Below are positions 9,664 through 19,175 of a stretch of 64,000 nt of DNA, piece after piece. Source of the DNA: Halocatena salina (GTDB lineage Archaea; Halobacteriota; Halobacteria; Halobacteriales; Haloarculaceae). The notes beneath the pieces were generated by a model. The model was not told where the DNA came from, did no database searches, and was given only the letters and a program-made list of their open reading frames with translations. The position numbers were made by a program, and so were the translations under genes. Each line of letters begins with the position of its first letter. Position 1 is the stretch's first letter. The DNA lies in the NCBI RefSeq assembly GCF_023115355.1, contig NZ_CP096019.1:2356001-2420000 (forward strand), written 5' to 3'.

Positions 9664-9816
9664 ATGATGCCAGACGTCACACTCGATAACGAGACGATCG
9701 AACAGCTCGATTCGCTTCGGGTCGAAGACGAAAGCTACGACGAGATCATCACCGAACTCATCAGTATCTACCAGGCGACTGAGCTGACTCTTTTTAAAGC
9801 GGGTGATGAAATCTGA
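9664..9816 (+). CDS. Small haloarchaeal antitoxin-like protein (DUF7557-like)
   Basis: 50 residues beginning MMPDVTLDNETIEQLDSLR and containing VEDESYDEIITELISIYQ. The pattern of a short beta strand, then a helix with E.LD.L, then SYDEII.ELI resembles VapB/AbrB-side antitoxins and ribbon-helix-helix-like haloarchaeal small proteins. No toxin gene follows directly, so a toxin-antitoxin role is not shown. The second ATG (9667) is an equally good start. Confidence 0.6.
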   Translation: MMPDVTLDNETIEQLDSLRVEDESYDEIITELISIYQATELTLFKAGDEI

Positions 9817-10053
9817 GATAACATCACCTGTTCCTGGATCCACGGACGAACAGCGGATTGTCAGTCGTTTTCGTCAGGCGAAGTCGTCTCACCGAACTCC
9901 ATCAGTCGGCTCTGGTCCGCCGATACTGCCTTGACCGCGAAAGCGGGAACAGTAGCTGGCTATGGAGTGGCGCACTCTATGTAATACATATAATAATATC
10001 TATACAATTATGGGAAAGAAATATGTGATATGATATCTTAGCCATGAATAGAT

Positions 10054-10335
10054 ATGTATGACTTGACTGGTTTCCAACGAGACCTGTTGTACGTTATTGC
10101 AGGCAGCGACGACCCACACGGACTGGCGATCAAAGACGAACTCGAAAAGTATTATGAGAAGGAAATCCACCACGGCCGATTATATCCAAATCTCGATACG
10201 TTAGTGGGAAAAGGGTTGATCGAGAAGGGCCACCGCGATCGACGGACGAACTACTACACGGTTACGCGTCGAGGCCAGCGCGAGATCGACGCACGTACTG
10301 ACTGGCAAGCGCAGTACGTCGATCCCGTGGCCTGA
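10054..10335 (+). CDS. PadR-family transcriptional regulator
   Basis: 93 residues, a single winged helix of PadR type: LTGFQRDLLYVIAG, GLAIKDELEKYY, then the PadR hallmark HHGRLYPNLDTLVGKGLIEKG and a wing DRRTNYYTVTRRG. The C-terminal effector or dimer helix of longer PadR proteins is missing, as in the short haloarchaeal type. A very AT-rich stretch (about 9990-10040) precedes it and probably holds the promoter. Target unknown. Confidence 0.85.
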   Translation: MYDLTGFQRDLLYVIAGSDDPHGLAIKDELEKYYEKEIHHGRLYPNLDTLVGKGLIEKGHRDRRTNYYTVTRRGQREIDARTDWQAQYVDPVA

Positions 10336-10538
10336 ACCGAGTCTCGCTACATTATTGTAGTTTCGATGGTGTGTTGTGCGCTGACTATTACATTTTGACG
10401 ACATAAGACACATATTCATCCGATATCTGGCAGTGGCAGCAGTCTGTAGAGATCGACCGGAACCGGCGCACGACGGTGAAATCAAAAGATCGTGCGGACG
10501 CTACCCACGAGACGGGACCGATGGATCACCGATTTACA

Positions 10539-11852
10539 TCACTTATTATTGATGAGTTGTGTGGGTGTAATGACATCGACGTCTTTCTTCTCGATATGAT
10601 CGAGGATCTTCTGGAAGTCCGCTTTCGGAAGCCACCCATCGCCGTCGCCGATCTCGTGGAAGTAAAGAACGGCGAGCTGATTGAACTCATCGGCCATATC
10701 GATGATACGGCGGGCCCCTCGGATGGACTCCCCGTTTATCCGAGAGATGAACGACGGGTTACTCGGGGCCTTCGCGTTGTTTGGACTTCCTCCCTGAAGG
10801 TACGCTGTCTCGAACATTTCGTCGATATTTTTGAGTGCCGCGTTGTTCAAGCGATGGTTCGGCAGAACGAAGTGTTTCGCTCCTTGCTTGAACCCCTGTA
10901 CTTTGAGGTACTGTTTGACTTGTTGGAGGGCCTGTTTTTGCCCCTCGTCATTTATAGTTGACAGGGCTTTGCCGTAGTGACCGATGATGTCCCATCCTGC
11001 TTTCGACATCTCGCGCATCTGCTGATCGGTCACGTAGTTCTCGCCATTGACCGCGTCCGGAATGATCGCTGCCGACCCGGGCCACCCCCGCTCTTGCAAC
11101 ATCGGGAAGGCGTTCTCGTAGGTGGTGTAGAATCCGTCGTCGAACTGGAGCATTACTTTCCCCTTGTTCGCCTTGGGGACCTTCCGAAGATCATCGACCA
11201 ACACCTTGAACTTCTTGCCGTCCTGTCGTGGTCCGACCTGAATCTCTATCTTCGTCACGTTACCCAGCTTGGGATTCCCGTTTTTGTCCGTGTAGCCGAG
11301 ATCGAACCGAACCCACTGATCGAGCTCACGGGGGAACTGACGAATCGCTGTAACCATGGCGCTCTCAGCCGGTGCGATGACGTTCACCGCGATTTTCATG
11401 CGACTGTCTTGGAGTTTCAGATTTGGCTTCTTTATCTTCGCTGCCAGCGAGAGATCGTGTTTGGACAGATCGAGTGCACTTTCCCCACCCGAATCGGAGA
11501 AGAACGTTTTGGTGATCTTGGCGACGTTCTCCCCTTTCGGTTCGAGCACCACGGATTGGTCCCCTTGGAATACGTCGTCAGTGGTGGTCGACAGCTTCCC
11601 TGCGGCGGGTTGCCAATCCTGAACGTTACTGAAGTCGACAACAGATTGCCCCGGTGCGTTGTTTCCACCGTTTCCGCCACCACCGTTGGTGGTGGTCGTG
11701 GTGGTGTTGCTGGTGCTGTTGTTAGTTCCCCCGGGATCAGCGGGTTCGTTCCCCCCACCTCCGCCCGGAAGAGAGGAACACCCGGCTAGCGACACTACTC
11801 CAGCGGCACCAACCGTCGTGAGAAATGCACGGCGAGTAGATTCTTTTCCCAT
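10539..11852 (-). CDS. Secreted polysaccharide deacetylase-like lipoprotein
   Basis: 437 residues. Twin-arginine signal (TRRAF) and lipobox LAGC near residue 25, then a linker rich in Gly, Asn, Ser and Thr (about 28-70). Residues about 75-225 look like a beta-sandwich carbohydrate-binding-type domain (DFSNVQDWQ... FKVLVDDLRKVP). From about 230 comes a NodB-type domain starting KVMLQFDDGFYTTYENAFPML; the DDG acids are present, but the second motif reads GHYGKAL, so only one of the two usual zinc histidines is obvious. It probably de-N-acetylates or otherwise trims an extracellular glycan; given the nearby chitinase, chitin or its oligomers is an inference only. Confidence 0.8.
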   Translation of the reverse strand: MGKESTRRAFLTTVGAAGVVSLAGCSSLPGGGGGNEPADPGGTNNSTSNTTTTTTNGGGGNGGNNAPGQSVVDFSNVQDWQPAAGKLSTTTDDVFQGDQSVVLEPKGENVAKITKTFFSDSGGESALDLSKHDLSLAAKIKKPNLKLQDSRMKIAVNVIAPAESAMVTAIRQFPRELDQWVRFDLGYTDKNGNPKLGNVTKIEIQVGPRQDGKKFKVLVDDLRKVPKANKGKVMLQFDDGFYTTYENAFPMLQERGWPGSAAIIPDAVNGENYVTDQQMREMSKAGWDIIGHYGKALSTINDEGQKQALQQVKQYLKVQGFKQGAKHFVLPNHRLNNAALKNIDEMFETAYLQGGSPNNAKAPSNPSFISRINGESIRGARRIIDMADEFNQLAVLYFHEIGDGDGWLPKADFQKILDHIEKKDVDVITPTQLINNK

Positions 11853-11902
11853 ACGATAGCTTCCAGCACAACGTACTATATGTTTTGTGAATCACCGATC
11901 GT

Positions 11903-12094
11903 TTACCGTGCTGTCGACAGATCCATGAGCATCGATTGCTGTTCCAGTGAAACAAACAGTATGTGCGTACCAGTCGTACCGACTGCCAGCACTTCCCAGT
12001 CCTGATCGTGCCCTGTATAGTAGTTCGACTGCTGAACATCCAAAAAGATCGGTGATGACAGCGAGCGACGGTCGAACCACGCTGTAAAATGATG
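11903..12094 (-). pseudogene. Possible coding remnant, 64 open codons without a start
   Basis: The frame is open from just after an in-frame TAG (12095-12097) to the TAA at 11903. It translates to protein-like text (SNYYTGHDQDWEVLAVGTTG) with modestly GC-rich third positions, but has no ATG or GTG near its beginning; only a TTG could start it internally. It may be the tail of a decayed gene or a small gene with an unusual start. I do not recognise it. Confidence 0.25.
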
Positions 12095-12554
12095 CTATCT
12101 GCTTTCGATATCGGATGAGATGATCTAAGACTAATCATTAGAAGTAACAACTCGATCTGATGCAGTGTTCCATGTTCTTTATTATCGTGGTGTTGATGTG
12201 TCCAGACCCGGCTCCGCGTGGCAAGAAACGGTGAAACTGTTGGTTCATACTGGACCGACCGCTCGAACAGTATCGTATCCACCATTTATCAGAATCGTCT
12301 AAAACCGCATGTGGCTATCGGAGAACATGATAACTAGATAGTATCACATCGACATCTAGTGCCACTTCCTCGTCGGGAGAGCTACTTTCGTATGAGTGAA
12401 TTATTTTACTGATGTAGCTACCGGAGATAGTTCTTATCTGGATGTCGTACAGATAGCAGAAATCAGTTTGGATATGTTCAGTACATTGCCACACACTAAC
12501 AATAACGTGTTAGGCAGACCCCGATAGCGTACGCGTGCTGAGACGCGTTCGATC

Positions 12555-12578
12555 CATTACAGACGTATGTGTGTAATG
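12555..12578. repeat. 24-bp palindrome family, copy 1
   Basis: CATTACA, ten bases GACGTATGTG, TGTAATG. The 7-bp arms are perfect. It matches the window consensus CATTACA-AGCGTACGCT-TGTAATG at 19 of 24 positions. It lies in the gap between the deacetylase and chitinase genes, about 440 nt before the chitinase start. Confidence 0.55.
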
Positions 12579-13021
12579 AGCACCTGCAAAGGTCCGTTCA
12601 CGAGAGATGAATACGTTCGGGAACTCCGACCCATGACCGAGACAGTGGGTGTTCACGGTCGGTGAACGGTTCGGGGAGCCGTTCTACCCCCATCCCGGAT
12701 CGAGATGGATATCTTCGGGCGATCGCTGTTGTGAGTAAACCTCTTGAACTGACTGCTTTCGGGTGTTCTCTCTGTAGGAGTACCGATCGTCTCTCACTCG
12801 TGAACGTTTCGTGCTCGGAGTCGCCCTTCTCTTTAAACAGTTACCCACTACTCTCGTGAATCATTCCCACACCTTTCGCCCAATATATCATTAATATTTT
12901 AATTACCGAAATTATTTTATAGTAATAGGTTATTATTCCAATCAGCGTGGAGAGCAAGGGGACTGTATACCCACAGTAGTATCGTTTGCAAATCGAATGA
13001 CAGATACGACTACACACGACG

Positions 13022-14725
13022 ATGAACGACTCACGACGCGACCTACTTCGGAAAGTATCGACGCTTCCCATGGTGTTGTACGGGATTAGCTCGACAGCAG
13101 CAGCAGCGGACTGTAGCGACGTCAGCACATGGGACGCCACGACGGCTTATGCCGGCGGTGATCGAGTGGTGTCCGGCGGTGCACTTTGGGAGGCCCAGTG
13201 GTGGACTCGTGGCAACGAACCGGATGAAAGCGACGATGTCTGGGGGAAACTCGGCGACTGTGACGGGCCCGGTGGTGGAAACGCTTCGCCGACGGCTGCG
13301 TTCACGGCCACGCCGTCGTCGCCCTCGCCGGGCGAGTCAGTCACCCTTGACGCCAGCGATGCGACCGATAGCGACGGATCGATTCAGTCATATGAATGGA
13401 CGTTCGGCGACGATACCACTGCAACGGGGCAATCAACTGACCACACCTACGCCGCAAGCGGCGAGTACACCATTACCCTCACCGTTACTGACGACGATGG
13501 GGCGACCGATTCGACCACACAGACGGTGTCGGTCGGTGACACCACGAGCGAGTTCAAGATTATCGGCTACTATCCCGGCTGGAAATCCACATCTGAGTAC
13601 GATTACTACCCAGAGGATGTTCCGTGGGACAAACTCACTGACGTGAAATACGCGTTCCTCGGCGTCGACGCCCAAAACGGGATCCCAACGATCATGAGCG
13701 ACCAGGATCGGAAAAACCTCGAAGCGTTCAAGGAACTGAAGTCGGGACCGGCCTCCGATACGCGGATCCACGTTTCGATCGGGGGCTGGGCCGATTCGAA
13801 GGGTTTCAGCGAGATCGCTGCGAGTCAGGACACGCGCCAGAGCTTCGCACAGCGATCGGTCGAAATCGTACGTGAATACGATCTCGACGGTGTTGACATC
13901 GACTGGGAGCATCCCGGAAGCCAACAGGGCAACTGTCAATGTGGGAGCAACCAGGACTACGAGACCCACATCGATCTGCTGAAGACACTCCGGGACGCGC
14001 TCGATGCAGCCGGTTCGGAAGACGGGCGGAAGTACTGGTTATCCGTCGCCAACGGTGGGTCGGACTGGAACACTGGCGGACTTCGACACGGTGAGATCGG
14101 TGAAATCTGCGATTACGCGATGATCATGGCGTATGATTTCACTGGGTCGTGGATGGATGTTGCAGGACTGAACGCGCCGATTTACGGTGACGCTCACCCC
14201 ACAGAGAACGCACAGTACGGGCAAACGTATCACAACCAGTACTACGTCGAATACGCTGTTGATACGTTGTGGGCCGGTGAGCACGGCGAGACTGGATACT
14301 GGCCGGGTCAATGGGAGTATCCACCAGCACCACCTGCTGAGCACGACGAGTTGGTGTTAGGGCTGCCGTTCTATGGCCGTGGTTTCAACGGGACTGAACT
14401 GTACGGAGGCTACACCGGGCTTCCGGAAGGAACGTGGCACCATCTGCTCGAAGACGGGGCAGAGCCGACAGGAGCCTTCGACTTCGGGGATCTCGAAGAG
14501 AACTACATCGACGCAGACGGCTGGGAGCGCCACTACCACCAGCCCGGTGAGGTACCGTACCTCATCAACGAATCGGAGAACACGCTCATCAGCTACGACG
14601 ACGAACAGTCCATTGCGGAAAAGGTTTCCTTCGCCAAAGAACGAGGGATGCAGGGTGTGATGTTCTGGGATCTGGCCCAAGACTGGAACGAAACGCTCCT
14701 CGACACGATCAATCAAACCGTATAA
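13022..14725 (+). CDS. Secreted GH18 chitinase with chitin-binding and PKD domains
   Basis: 567 residues. A twin-arginine signal (SRRDLL, cleavage near AAA-DC at about 29) directs Tat export. Residues about 31-80 are a CBM5/12-type chitin-binding module (WDATTAYAGGDRV, LWEAQWWTRGNEP), 88-172 a PKD domain (YEWTFGD, YTITLTVTDDDG) and 178-565 a GH18 barrel with SIGGW at 252-256 and the catalytic motif DGVDIDWE at 289-296 (acid/base Glu296). It should cleave chitin outside the cell by the substrate-assisted mechanism, retaining configuration. It is monocistronic, and the upstream gap carries the promoter. Confidence 0.94.
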   Translation: MNDSRRDLLRKVSTLPMVLYGISSTAAAADCSDVSTWDATTAYAGGDRVVSGGALWEAQWWTRGNEPDESDDVWGKLGDCDGPGGGNASPTAAFTATPSSPSPGESVTLDASDATDSDGSIQSYEWTFGDDTTATGQSTDHTYAASGEYTITLTVTDDDGATDSTTQTVSVGDTTSEFKIIGYYPGWKSTSEYDYYPEDVPWDKLTDVKYAFLGVDAQNGIPTIMSDQDRKNLEAFKELKSGPASDTRIHVSIGGWADSKGFSEIAASQDTRQSFAQRSVEIVREYDLDGVDIDWEHPGSQQGNCQCGSNQDYETHIDLLKTLRDALDAAGSEDGRKYWLSVANGGSDWNTGGLRHGEIGEICDYAMIMAYDFTGSWMDVAGLNAPIYGDAHPTENAQYGQTYHNQYYVEYAVDTLWAGEHGETGYWPGQWEYPPAPPAEHDELVLGLPFYGRGFNGTELYGGYTGLPEGTWHHLLEDGAEPTGAFDFGDLEENYIDADGWERHYHQPGEVPYLINESENTLISYDDEQSIAEKVSFAKERGMQGVMFWDLAQDWNETLLDTINQTV

Positions 14726-15107
14726 ATCGGCAAACGTCTGATCAGCGACAGCCATGGGACCACGACCGCCCTGTCTGTCGATCCTATCCGTTATCCCGTT
14801 CCTTGCAACGCGTTTATTGACTCACTGTCATAACACCCTACCGCCAAAGCGCAGCTCTGTTCATACGAGGATTCGATATGCAATTATAACTATGCATGGT
14901 GCATGTGAATCAGCAGCTATGGCGCTAGCGTACGGTGTAAATGTCCTGTCGACGCTCTTCTCCCGGTGTGTCGAAGCTCGCGTATTGATTGATTAGATAC
15001 TATAACTTGGAACCGCGGCTGTCTTCGATCGGGAACTCGTCATCTCCTCCGATTGTATTGTTCTATAGAACAGAACGTTTATTCGGGAAGATACTAAAGG
15101 AAAAGTC
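14726..15107. other. Intergenic region with regulator promoter at its right end
   Basis: A 382-bp gap. Its right end has a perfect 14-bp palindrome and a TATA-like element for the IclR gene. The rest shows no gene and no copy of the 24-bp palindrome family. Confidence 0.5.
15059..15072. promoter_or_regulatory. Perfect 14-bp palindrome, candidate IclR-family operator
   Basis: TGTTCTATAGAACA reads the same on both strands. It lies 36-49 nt before the start of the IclR regulator and just upstream of a TATA-like TTTATTC (about 15078-15084). That is the position of an upstream operator in an archaeal promoter. Binding by the adjacent regulator is inferred from place and symmetry. Confidence 0.5.
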
Positions 15108-15863
15108 ATGGACGCCAAATATCCGGTGCGGACCACGGAAAAAACGCTCGCTCTGATCGAACAGTTGATGGAGCACGGTTCCTGTGGGGTGACCGAACTG
15201 GCAAACGGGCTTGATATGGGTAAGAGCGCTGTCCACAATCATCTGACGACACTTCAAAAGCACGGGTACGTACAACAGAGCGACGACGAATATCAGCTCA
15301 GTTTGAAATTCCTCGAAGTCGGCGGCCGTATTCGTAAGTCGATGGAACTGTACCAGGTAGCCGAACCCGAAGTGAAGTCGTTGGCGGCCGAAACGGGTGA
15401 ACTCGCTAATATTCTCATCGAGGAACAGGGGATGGGCGTTTACCTGATGCGGGCGAAAGGAGCTGATGCCGTGGATCTCGACACGTACGCTGGTCTCCGG
15501 ACGCGTCTTCACACGACGGCACTCGGAAAAGCGATTCTCGCTCATCTTCCGGAATCACGGGTCGATGAGATCCTCGATCAACACGGTCTCTCACAGAAAA
15601 CGCCTAAAAGTATCAGCACGCGTGAGGAGTTGTTTCAGGCGCTCGGTGACATCCGCGAGCGCGGATACGCTATCGACGATGGTGAGCGTCTCGAAGGGCT
15701 TCGGTGTCTCGGTGCTCCCGTCAGAACGTCCTCGGGAGAGGTGTTGGGTGCGATTAGCGTCTCGGCTCCCGCGAGTCGCGTTAGCGACGAGGACCTCCAC
15801 GGCGATCTGCCCGAAAAGGTGCTTAGTGCTGCGAACGTGATCGAACTCAACATCAACTATTGA
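15108..15863 (+). CDS. xacR: IclR-family transcriptional regulator, XacR-like
   Basis: 251 residues. N-terminal winged helix (about 6-65: [37 protein letters not shown]) and an IclR effector domain (about 78-245) with THTALGKA-type ([12 protein letters not shown]) and [14 protein letters not shown] segments. In Haloferax volcanii the IclR protein XacR controls oxidative pentose degradation. Here the gene sits next to the xacF- and gfo6-like genes, so the name is given from family plus context. It probably autoregulates through the palindrome just upstream. Leaderless transcript likely. Confidence 0.8.
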   Translation: MDAKYPVRTTEKTLALIEQLMEHGSCGVTELANGLDMGKSAVHNHLTTLQKHGYVQQSDDEYQLSLKFLEVGGRIRKSMELYQVAEPEVKSLAAETGELANILIEEQGMGVYLMRAKGADAVDLDTYAGLRTRLHTTALGKAILAHLPESRVDEILDQHGLSQKTPKSISTREELFQALGDIRERGYAIDDGERLEGLRCLGAPVRTSSGEVLGAISVSAPASRVSDEDLHGDLPEKVLSAANVIELNINY

Positions 15864-15888
15864 GGCCGTTCTATCATTTTGGACGGCC
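15864..15888 (+). terminator. Inverted repeat after the IclR gene
   Basis: GGCCGT, thirteen bases, ACGGCC directly after the stop codon. A hairpin of six GC-rich pairs with a T-containing loop; a plausible 3' end signal, but weak evidence. Confidence 0.3.
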
Positions 15889-16094
15889 ACTGAAGACGCT
15901 TCGATCCGTCTTCTGGCGCTTTGGTCCGTAGCTCTGGATGCATACGTGATTATGGAAGCGTCGTCGACGATACACGGCGCGTACCCGTTCTGTATTTCAG
16001 AATTTGGATCTCACGCGTTCCCCCTATCCGCACATCTGTATGGGCGACCGAAGCGGTACTGAACGTGGGAAAACGTCAGAGGGACTAGATGGTC

Positions 16095-17537
16095 TCAGTA
16101 GTTGTCGTAGACGGTCTTTTCGATGGTGTAGAAATCCAATCCGGCGTCGCCTTGTTCGCGCCACGTTTCCGAGGACGAACGTTTGAACCCACCGAACGGC
16201 ACGTGGAGTTCGAGACCAGTGGTTTTCTCGTTGACCTTCACGACGCCCGCTTCTGCCTCCTCGACGAACCGGTTGGCTTCCGTATGATCGTCGGTGACGA
16301 TGCTGGCAGAGAGCCCGTACTCGACGCCGTTAGCTACTTCGAGCCCTTCTTCGAAGTCCTTGACCTGCAACACGGCGACGACGGGACCGAACACTTCCTC
16401 TTGGGCGATACGCATGTCGTGTTCGACGTCGGTGAAGACGGTCGGCTCTACGAAATACCCGTCACCGAGATCCTCCGGAACGCCGCCACCTGTGGCAAGT
16501 GTCGCTCCTTCGTTTTGGGCGACATCGACGTATTCGAGGGTCGAATCCCGTTCGTCGGCGCTCACCTGTGGACCCATCTCGTGGTCAGCGCCGGGACCGA
16601 TGTCGATGGTCTCCGCCCGATCGACCAGCTCCGAAACGAAGTCGTCGTACACGTCTTCGTGGACGATGGCACGGGAACACGCCGTACAGGACTGTCCTGT
16701 GGTTCCGAATCCACCCGAAGCGACGATATCGGCGGCCTCTGCTGGGTCGGCCGACGCGGAGACTACCGTCGGGTTTTTCCCGCCTAATTCAGTCTGGATG
16801 CGTTTTCCGGCGTCGGTCGCTTGGTCGTACACCATCTGACCGACCTGACTGCTGCCGGTGAACGAGACGACATCGGTGTCCTCGTTCTCGATGAACTCGT
16901 TGCCGACCTCGCTTCCGGGACCAGTCACTACGTTGAGCACACCGTCGGGGAGTCCCGCTTCTTCGAGTGCTGCCGCCATTTCGATGACGACGCCGGGAGC
17001 GAGTGATGCAGGCTTGATGACGACACTGTTACCCGCAGCGAGCGCGGGCGCAAGCTTCCACGCTGGGATAGCGATCGGATAGTTCCACGGTGTGATGAGC
17101 GCGGCGACACCGACCGGTTCCTTCCGGATGTAGAGATTCGTACTGGGGGCGCTCGCACCCTTCACCGTTCCGCCGAGATCAGCTGCCTTGGTTGCGAAGT
17201 AATAGAAAATGTCGATCGCGCGCTGGACCTCACCGGCGGCTTCCGGGCGGGCTTTCCCTTCCTCGGCGATCAGGAGATCAGTTAGCTCTGATTTGCGCTC
17301 TTCGAGGAGCGCTCCAGCCGTCCGAAGGATGCTCCCGCGCTCGGGACCGGGAGTGGCTGCCCACTCCGATTTCGCATCGGCTGCGGCCTCGACTGCTGTC
17401 GCCGCGTCGGCCGCGCTGGATCGTTGATACTGTGTGACGACCTCACTCGGATCTGCAGGATTCGTTACGTCGATCGTCTCGTCTGTTTCGGTCGAAACCC
17501 ACTCGCCGTCGATATAATTCTCTCGTGTCTCCACCAT
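16095..17537 (-). CDS. xacF: Alpha-ketoglutarate semialdehyde dehydrogenase
   Basis: 480 residues, full-length NAD(P) aldehyde dehydrogenase. ITPWNYP at 148-154 contacts the cofactor, ELGGK holds the general base Glu250, and GQSCTACSR holds the catalytic Cys284. PFGGFKRSSS near the end fits the KGSADH/XacF group. It oxidises 2,5-dioxopentanoate to alpha-ketoglutarate, the last step of oxidative xylose and arabinose degradation, and this role is supported by the divergent xylose dehydrogenase and the downstream keto-deoxypentonate dehydratase. Substrate is inferred from family and context. Confidence 0.85.
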   Translation of the reverse strand: MVETRENYIDGEWVSTETDETIDVTNPADPSEVVTQYQRSSAADAATAVEAAADAKSEWAATPGPERGSILRTAGALLEERKSELTDLLIAEEGKARPEAAGEVQRAIDIFYYFATKAADLGGTVKGASAPSTNLYIRKEPVGVAALITPWNYPIAIPAWKLAPALAAGNSVVIKPASLAPGVVIEMAAALEEAGLPDGVLNVVTGPGSEVGNEFIENEDTDVVSFTGSSQVGQMVYDQATDAGKRIQTELGGKNPTVVSASADPAEAADIVASGGFGTTGQSCTACSRAIVHEDVYDDFVSELVDRAETIDIGPGADHEMGPQVSADERDSTLEYVDVAQNEGATLATGGGVPEDLGDGYFVEPTVFTDVEHDMRIAQEEVFGPVVAVLQVKDFEEGLEVANGVEYGLSASIVTDDHTEANRFVEEAEAGVVKVNEKTTGLELHVPFGGFKRSSSETWREQGDAGLDFYTIEKTVYDNY

Positions 17538-17640
17538 TAGGTGGGTATTCTCGGTTCACTCATACTATTCTTACGGTTTTTCGAGCGCAGTCATTCCCCC
17601 GTCCACTACATTTTTGGCGGTTGCCTCGAACTGGAATAGC

Positions 17641-18732
17641 ATGGCGATCGACGACTATTTGCGGAGTCTGAGAGACCGAGACTGGCAACGGCTGGAGTCG
17701 GGGACGCTTCGCCTCGCCTTGGTCGGTCTCGGGTGGTGGACGCGCGAGCAGGCGATTCCGGCCATCGAGTCGGCAGCGTTCTGTGAGACGACCGTCGCAG
17801 TCAGCGATAGCCAGGAAAAAGCCGCGGACGTGGTGGCCGGGACGGATCGGTTGGAGACAGCGATCACCTACGAAGAGTTCGTGGCCGGCAACGCAACTGA
17901 CGAGTACGACGCCGTTTACATCTGTACGCCAAACGCACGTCATCTACCGTACGCTGTGGCGGCTGCCGACCACGGGAAGGCAGTTCTCTGTGAGAAACCG
18001 ATCGAAGCAACTCAGCAACGCGCCGAGGAACTCGTTACGGCCACAGAGGATGTTCCGCTGATGATCGCCTACCGGATGCAGACCGACCCGCAGGTGCGCC
18101 GGCTGCGCGAACTCATCGCGGATGGCGCTATCGGTGATCCAGTCGTCGTCCACGGCCATATGGGCCAACAGTTGCTCGATGTGGTGTCGGGATCGCCCGA
18201 CCAGTGGCGTCTCGACCCGGAACTCGCTGGGTACGGCGCGACGGTGATGGATCTCGGTATCTACCCGCTCAACACCGCTCGGTTCGTCCTCGACGCCGAT
18301 CCAGTGAGTGTGACTGCACAGATGCACTCGGAAAACGAGGCGTTTCGAGACGTACCCGACCAGCACGCCGCGTTTACGATACAGTTCGACGATGGGACGT
18401 ATGCAGCCTGTACGGCCAGCCAGAACGCGTATCGCTCGGGACAGTTACGGATCGTCGGCACGGAGGGAGAGCTCCGACTCGAACCCACGTTCCTCGGCGA
18501 ATCGCCCCAGCAGCTGACGCTTCGATCGTTCGATGGGAGAACGGCGGAGATAGACGACGGTCGTCGTGACGTGTTCGGTGATGAGATGACCGAGGAGTTC
18601 GACTATTTCGCCGACAGGGTTCTTCGTGAGGAACCGTTGTCACCCGACGGCGAGCACGCACTCGTGGACATGCGGACACTCGCAGCTATTTATGAAGCGG
18701 CCGAGACTGGCCGTGAAATCTCGGTGACGTAG
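17641..18732 (+). CDS. gfo6: D-xylose 1-dehydrogenase, Gfo6-type
   Basis: 363 residues of the Gfo/Idh/MocA family. The nucleotide-binding segment is LALVGLGWWTREQAIPAIE, the EKP motif is in VLCEKPIEA, and DLGIYPLN is the family's substrate-side motif. GWWT, together with QWRLD and TASQNAY, closely resembles the haloarchaeal xylose dehydrogenase of Haloarcula and Haloferax, which makes xylonolactone using NADP. The ATG at 17641 is preferred over an in-frame start at 17614; a T-rich promoter-like segment lies about 28 nt upstream. Divergent from xacF across a 103-bp shared promoter region. Confidence 0.88.
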   Translation: MAIDDYLRSLRDRDWQRLESGTLRLALVGLGWWTREQAIPAIESAAFCETTVAVSDSQEKAADVVAGTDRLETAITYEEFVAGNATDEYDAVYICTPNARHLPYAVAAADHGKAVLCEKPIEATQQRAEELVTATEDVPLMIAYRMQTDPQVRRLRELIADGAIGDPVVVHGHMGQQLLDVVSGSPDQWRLDPELAGYGATVMDLGIYPLNTARFVLDADPVSVTAQMHSENEAFRDVPDQHAAFTIQFDDGTYAACTASQNAYRSGQLRIVGTEGELRLEPTFLGESPQQLTLRSFDGRTAEIDDGRRDVFGDEMTEEFDYFADRVLREEPLSPDGEHALVDMRTLAAIYEAAETGREISVT

Positions 18733-18759
18733 CGGGATCGAAGCGGTGTAGTACACCGC

Positions 18760-19110
18760 TCACGCGGTAGAGCGCCCTTGCTGTTCGAGGATGTCGACGA
18801 ACTCGTTCGTGAACTCGACCGTCCGGGTCGGAAGCCCGTACCGGTCAGTCTCCATGTCGTACTGCTGGAGTTTTGAAACCGTCTCTTCGGTGTGTGGAAG
18901 CGTCGTTACCGTCTCACGAACATCGATCTCAAGGACTCCCTTGTCGGTGTTCAACCACGCCTGTGTCCGTTGTTTCTCGTCGTATTCGATGGTGTACGTT
19001 TCGCCACCGATCGCGGCCACGATGTCGTCGATCGTTCCGATCTCGATCCGTTCGGTGTCAGCACTGAGAAACAGCGTGTCGTCCACACACTCGGGTTCGT
19101 ACCGTGCCAT
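18760..19110 (-). CDS. Haloarchaeal hypothetical protein
   Basis: 116 residues, soluble and acidic, with mixed alpha/beta pattern (TERIEIGTIDDIVAAIGG, TYTIEYDEKQ, FTNEFVDILEQQG). No catalytic or metal-binding motif stands out and I do not recognise the family. It lies convergent to gfo6 and downstream of the ABC importer genes on the same strand (66 nt from the ATPase stop), so it may be the last gene of that transcript. Confidence 0.6.
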   Translation of the reverse strand: MARYEPECVDDTLFLSADTERIEIGTIDDIVAAIGGETYTIEYDEKQRTQAWLNTDKGVLEIDVRETVTTLPHTEETVSKLQQYDMETDRYGLPTRTVEFTNEFVDILEQQGRSTA

Positions 19111-19175
19111 CAGTACGGTGTGTCGCCGTTCACTAATAGCGTTGTCGCTGTTCGTTCCCTCGGGAGCCGACGGTG

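Larger units (their letters stand above)
11853..13021. other. 1.2 kb gene-poor gap holding a palindrome and possible coding remnant
   Basis: The largest gap in the window. It contains one copy of the 24-bp palindrome family (12555-12578), an imperfect CTAACA-N6-TGTTAG inverted repeat (about 12496-12513) and an AT-rich block just before the chitinase (about 12880-12960). On the minus strand a 64-codon stop-free frame at 11903-12094 has protein-like composition (for example HDQDWEVLAVGTTGTHILFV) but no ATG. No confident gene is seen. Confidence 0.5.

Noticed and set aside
11737-12285. 182-codon minus-strand frame in the big gap
   Set aside because: The translation has no domain pattern, is unusually rich in Ser, Arg, Trp and His, and overlaps the deacetylase start.
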